Part shown: positions 61,484-64,000 of the stretch, piece after piece
How positions within the stretch are numbered: the stretch's first letter is position 1
Layout: each line of letters begins with the position of its first letter
Source: Pseudomonadota bacterium
GTDB taxonomy: Bacteria; Myxococcota_A; Polyangia; Polyangiales; Polyangiaceae
Assembly: GCA_023423895.1 (NCBI GenBank)
Contig: JAFAER010000207.1
Location: 21,772-85,771 of the forward strand
Direction of reading: 5' to 3'
Length of the DNA: 64,000 nt
Translations under genes and position numbers: made by a program
Notes under the pieces: model-generated
Told to the model about the DNA's origin: nothing
Seen by the model: only the letters and a program-made list of their open reading frames with translations
Databases searched by the model: none

Positions 61484-61929
61484 TGCGGATGAAGGCGTTC
61501 GCGGGTCGGATGTCACTCGTGGTGCTGTGCCTCGGTTGCCTGCCGTCGGCGGCGTGCGACAGCGCCGAGCGTCGCGACGCACAGAGCGTCGTCGCGGCGG
61601 TGGCGCGTTTCCGGACCGCAGACAACGCTTCGACCCCGGCGATGGTCGAGGCCTTGAAGGCGACGCCGTGCACGGCCGCGGAAGTCTGCAAGACGCGCGA
61701 TGATTGCGTTGCGACGGGCGAGGCGACGGCCAGGGCCCTGCGCCTGAAGAGCGAGGTCGAACAGGGGCTCACGGCTCTCGAGAAGGGGACGCTCTCGAAG
61801 GATTCGCCGGAGGCGCAAGACCTGGCGAGGAAGCTCGACGAAGCAGAGGCGCTCCTCAAGCAAGGCCACGACGGGCTCGCGAAATGCGACGAGCAGGTGC
61901 AAGCGCTCAAGCGCAAGCACCGCATCTGA
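61483..61929 (+). CDS. Small helical lipoprotein
   Basis: 148 residues, sharing bases with the upstream stop (TGATG). Signal MSLVVLCLGCLPSAAC. The mature part is mostly helix with coiled-coil character (TGEATARALRLKSEVEQGLTALEKGTLSKDSPEAQDLARKLDEAEALLKQGHDGLAKCDEQVQALKRKHRI) and two Cys pairs (PCTAAEVC, RDDC). Function unknown. It is the last gene of the purM-purN-oxidoreductase unit. Confidence 0.8.
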   Translation: MRMKAFAGRMSLVVLCLGCLPSAACDSAERRDAQSVVAAVARFRTADNASTPAMVEALKATPCTAAEVCKTRDDCVATGEATARALRLKSEVEQGLTALEKGTLSKDSPEAQDLARKLDEAEALLKQGHDGLAKCDEQVQALKRKHRI

Positions 61930-61965
61930 GCGCGTCGAAGATCGCGTCGAAGATCAGGGCTCAGC

Positions 61966-63150
61966 TCAGCGCGCCTGCTCGGGCCAAGCCGCCGCCCTCG
62001 AGTCGAACGGTGACGGGCCGCCGCTGATCGGAGGCGAAGCCGGGAACGTTCCTCCGCGAAGCGGCGACGCCCCGCCACCGAGAGCTCCGCTCACCGGCGC
62101 CGGGAACGTTCCGGTCGGGAAGCTCGCCGGCGCACCGGACGCTCCGCCGCCGCCGAACGGCACGCCACCGGGGCCGATCGCGATCGGCATGCCTGCGGGC
62201 GCGACGGCGACGGGCAAACCCGCCGGCGTGACGAGGATCGGCAAGCCCGTCGGTCCGTACGCGACGGGGACGTTGGCGTTGGTGGCCGGGCCAGCTCCTT
62301 GACCGCCCTGCGCGCTCGCGCCAGGCGGCTGGCCGCCTTCGCCTTGCGACTGCGGAATGCTGGGAGGAAGCGCGCCGACGCGCCACTCCGTCGTGAATGC
62401 GCCTGCGCCGGTGTTCGGATCGGGCCCGCTGAGGGCGCTCGCGGCGTAGGGCGGAGCCTCGGTAGTGAATCGTCCGGCGCCGGCGTTCGGGTTCGTGGTG
62501 AACGCGCTCGCGGCGTTCGGCGGCGCCTCGGTCGCGAACGGGCCGGCGCCGGCGGACATCGGGGGCGAAAGCGGATTCGATCCGGCGAACGCCGGCGTAC
62601 CGGCGTCCGCGGCCGCCTCCGAACCCTCGGCCGTCACCGCCGCGCCGGCATCACCGCCCTCGGCTGACGCGGCTGCACCTTCGAGCGAGTCGTCTTCCGG
62701 CATGGCGGCTTGCGCAGGCGCGCCCTCTCCCGTCTCTCCCGTCTCGGATGACGCGGGAGGGGTATCGGCGGCGCTTTGCAGATCGGGAGCTTGCTCGGCG
62801 AGCGGATCGGGCGGAGCCTCCGCGGTCGGATCCTCCGCGGCCGACGCTCTCTGTTGGGCACTCGGCTGCGCGGCTCCCGTCGGCTCCGTGATCGCGGGCG
62901 CTGCTCCGTGGGCAGCGAGATTCGTCCGGGGGATCGCTGCGCCCGTCGTCTCCACGTGGCCGACCTCAGCGGGGCGGCGGTCGCGCTCGTCGTCGTCGAG
63001 GCACGTGGCGACAATGACCGTCGAGACGGCCGCGCCGCACGCGGCTCCGGCGATCACCCTCCAGAACGTGGCGCTTCGCGCGTAACGCTCCGTCGAGCTC
63101 ACGTTTCGACGACGGCTCCGATCCATGCGGTCCGGAGCTGCATGAGACAT
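61966..63150 (-). CDS. Pro/Gly/Ala-rich membrane protein with short repeats
   Basis: 394 residues from ATG 63150; upstream in-frame codons are Arg/Pro-rich. One membrane segment (TFWRVIAGAACGAAVSTVIVATC) at about 28-50. The rest is low-complexity: acidic and Ala-rich to about 185, then repeats of the form (GAG)(P/R/A)F(A/T)TE(A/W)PP.AASA, then a run TGLPILVTPAGLPVAVAPAGMPIAIGPGGVPFGGG, and finally two GTFPA(P/S) segments. It is probably a stalk-like envelope protein. No enzyme domain is seen. Confidence 0.75.
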   Translation of the reverse strand: MSHAAPDRMDRSRRRNVSSTERYARSATFWRVIAGAACGAAVSTVIVATCLDDDERDRRPAEVGHVETTGAAIPRTNLAAHGAAPAITEPTGAAQPSAQQRASAAEDPTAEAPPDPLAEQAPDLQSAADTPPASSETGETGEGAPAQAAMPEDDSLEGAAASAEGGDAGAAVTAEGSEAAADAGTPAFAGSNPLSPPMSAGAGPFATEAPPNAASAFTTNPNAGAGRFTTEAPPYAASALSGPDPNTGAGAFTTEWRVGALPPSIPQSQGEGGQPPGASAQGGQGAGPATNANVPVAYGPTGLPILVTPAGLPVAVAPAGMPIAIGPGGVPFGGGGASGAPASFPTGTFPAPVSGALGGGASPLRGGTFPASPPISGGPSPFDSRAAAWPEQAR

Positions 63151-63627
63151 ACCCGTCAGGGTCCAGCTCGCCGCATCCGAACGCCGGAGCTCGTCGAGCC
63201 GAGGACGCTGCTGGGGACGCGGTCGCCGCCCGCGCGCGGGGGCCGAGGTCCTTCGCCATGCAGTTGCCTCGTTAACTTTCCTCGGCAACTTCCTCGAGAG
63301 GCCGTGCCGCCGACGTCGGGCGTCTCGGCTGGTGTCTCGCCTCGCGTCTCCGCTCCCGTCTCCCCTCGCGCGCAGCGTTCCTTCGCGACGGCGGCGAGCT
63401 CGATGGGCTCGGTAGGTAACGGAAAATACTAGCGGAACTCGAGCGGGGTGATCTCCCGCCGCAAGCGTGACCGTGACGGGTCTATCTCGACCGAACTATG
63501 GTTCCCGTCGTCGTCGCCGGCTCCGTGAACGCTCCGGCGACGACGGCGAAGGGGCACGCGGGAGCGCGCGTTTCACCTCCGCCCGTTTCCGGCCTAGAGC
63601 GTCCGTGGTAAGCCCCCGCCAACACGT
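63151..63627. other. 477-base gap upstream of ffh
   Basis: Holds the upstream region of the leftward Pro-rich gene and the promoter region of ffh. No gene of convincing length is seen; a 37-codon + strand frame from 63498 has no supporting feature. The notable element is the hairpin at 63509-63545. Confidence 0.6.
63509..63545. promoter_or_regulatory. Hairpin in the ffh leader region
   Basis: CGTCGTCGCCGG (63509-63520) and CCGGCGACGACG (63534-63545) form a perfect 12-base stem with a 13-base loop, ending 82 bases before the ffh ATG. No T-run follows. It may be a leader structure or attenuator for ffh, or a binding site. Confidence 0.45.
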
Positions 63628-64000
63628 ATGTTCGACGCGATCGCGAAAGGTTTCCGGCAGGCCAAGAACCGTCTCGCCGGATTGACGGAGCTCACCGAGC
63701 AGAACATCGACGCCGCCCTCCGCGAGGTGCGGCTCAGCCTCCTCGAAGCCGATGTCGAGCTCGGCGTCGTGAAGGCGTTCCTCGCGCGCGTGAAGGACAA
63801 GGCGCTCGGCGAGGTCGTTCGCATCAAGGCGAAGGCGAGAGACGGTCAGGCGATCACCGTCTCGGCCGGCGATCAGTTCACCAAGATCTGCCACGACGAG
63901 CTCGTCGGGTTCATGTCGGCCGAGGGCGAAGCGATCGTCTTCGCCGACAAGGGACCGACCGGCATCATGATGGTCGGCCTCCAGGGCTCCGGTAAGACGA
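63628..64000 (+). CDS. ffh: Signal recognition particle protein Ffh (5' part)
   Basis: Starts at ATG 63628 and runs off the window after 124 codons. The N domain is typical: MFDAIAKGFRQAKNRLAGL, then TELTEQNIDAALREVRLSLLEADVELGVVKAFLARVK, followed by the start of the GTPase domain with the P-loop VGLQGSGKT at the window end. Ffh binds 4.5S RNA and signal sequences of nascent membrane proteins and hands them to FtsY. The M domain lies outside the window. Confidence 0.96.
   Translation, partial: MFDAIAKGFRQAKNRLAGLTELTEQNIDAALREVRLSLLEADVELGVVKAFLARVKDKALGEVVRIKAKARDGQAITVSAGDQFTKICHDELVGFMSAEGEAIVFADKGPTGIMMVGLQGSGKT

Noticed and set aside
63498..63611. A 37-codon + strand frame before ffh
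   Set aside because: It spans the hairpin, has no ribosome site or signal and no conserved pattern; more likely a leader structure.
1..64000. Search by eye for tRNA, rRNA, CRISPR arrays, insertion sequences, integrases and phage genes
   Set aside because: No cloverleaf, regular spaced repeats, transposase or integrase motifs were found; the observed repeats are short and intergenic.

Overview
The window is high-GC, densely coded DNA and looks like a chromosome segment from a myxobacterium (Myxococcota, Polyangia type). The signs are three Ser/Thr protein kinases with HRD(L/I/V)xPxN loops, many exported lipoproteins, runs of CGDG...CDDG cysteine repeats with a fibro-slime domain, VIT/VWA and AgmX-type domains, and a strong G/C third-position bias. 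No rRNA, tRNA, IS element, prophage or CRISPR array was seen. Strand switches are frequent and most operons have two to four genes, often with ATGA/GTGA/TGATG stop-start overlaps.

Layout. 1-12 kb: a cut-off GH5-like lipoprotein, a DTW-domain protein with an exonuclease-like tail, an SDR, a receiver-kinase fusion, a sulfatase-modifying-fold lipoprotein divergent from a Tat-exported aldo/keto reductase, a lipoprotein, a pirin and two unknown genes. 12-22 kb: a radical SAM/UdgX DNA-repair pair, a TetR regulator divergent from an Mpo1-like gene with a palindrome between them, a FrnE-type DsbA, a PLP decarboxylase and an HMG-CoA synthase. 22-26 kb: pntAB transhydrogenase. 26-36 kb: small exported proteins, a GFA-fold protein, a c-type cytochrome lipoprotein, a double Tim44/zinc-ribbon protein with a TPM protein, a TPR kinase and a cysteine-repeat/fibro-slime lipoprotein. 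36-43 kb: a leftward run of exported proteins comprising a lipoprotein peptide deformylase, a HEAT-repeat protein, a vertebrate-type peptidylarginine deiminase lipoprotein, an unknown protein and a beta-propeller di-haem cytochrome. 43-54 kb: a 1214-residue VIT/VWA/AgmX/TPR protein, a putative outer-membrane protein with its lipoprotein partner, a kinase, an OmpA-like lipoprotein and a DUF4015 glycosidase-like protein. 54-64 kb: TetR/EmrAB-type efflux with an operator-like palindrome, a DUF488 protein, purM-purN coupled to an FAD oxidoreductase and a lipoprotein, a Pro/Gly-rich membrane protein, and the start of ffh.

The most unusual block is 36.6-40.2 kb. A lipid-anchored protein-arginine deiminase with every expected catalytic residue overlaps a HEAT-repeat exported protein and is followed 32 bases later by a peptide deformylase that also carries a lipoprotein signal. 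If expressed together they would form an extracytoplasmic protein-modification unit. Other strong leads are the DTW/degenerate-exonuclease fusion, the UdgX/radical SAM repair pair and several near-perfect palindromes in divergent intergenic regions.
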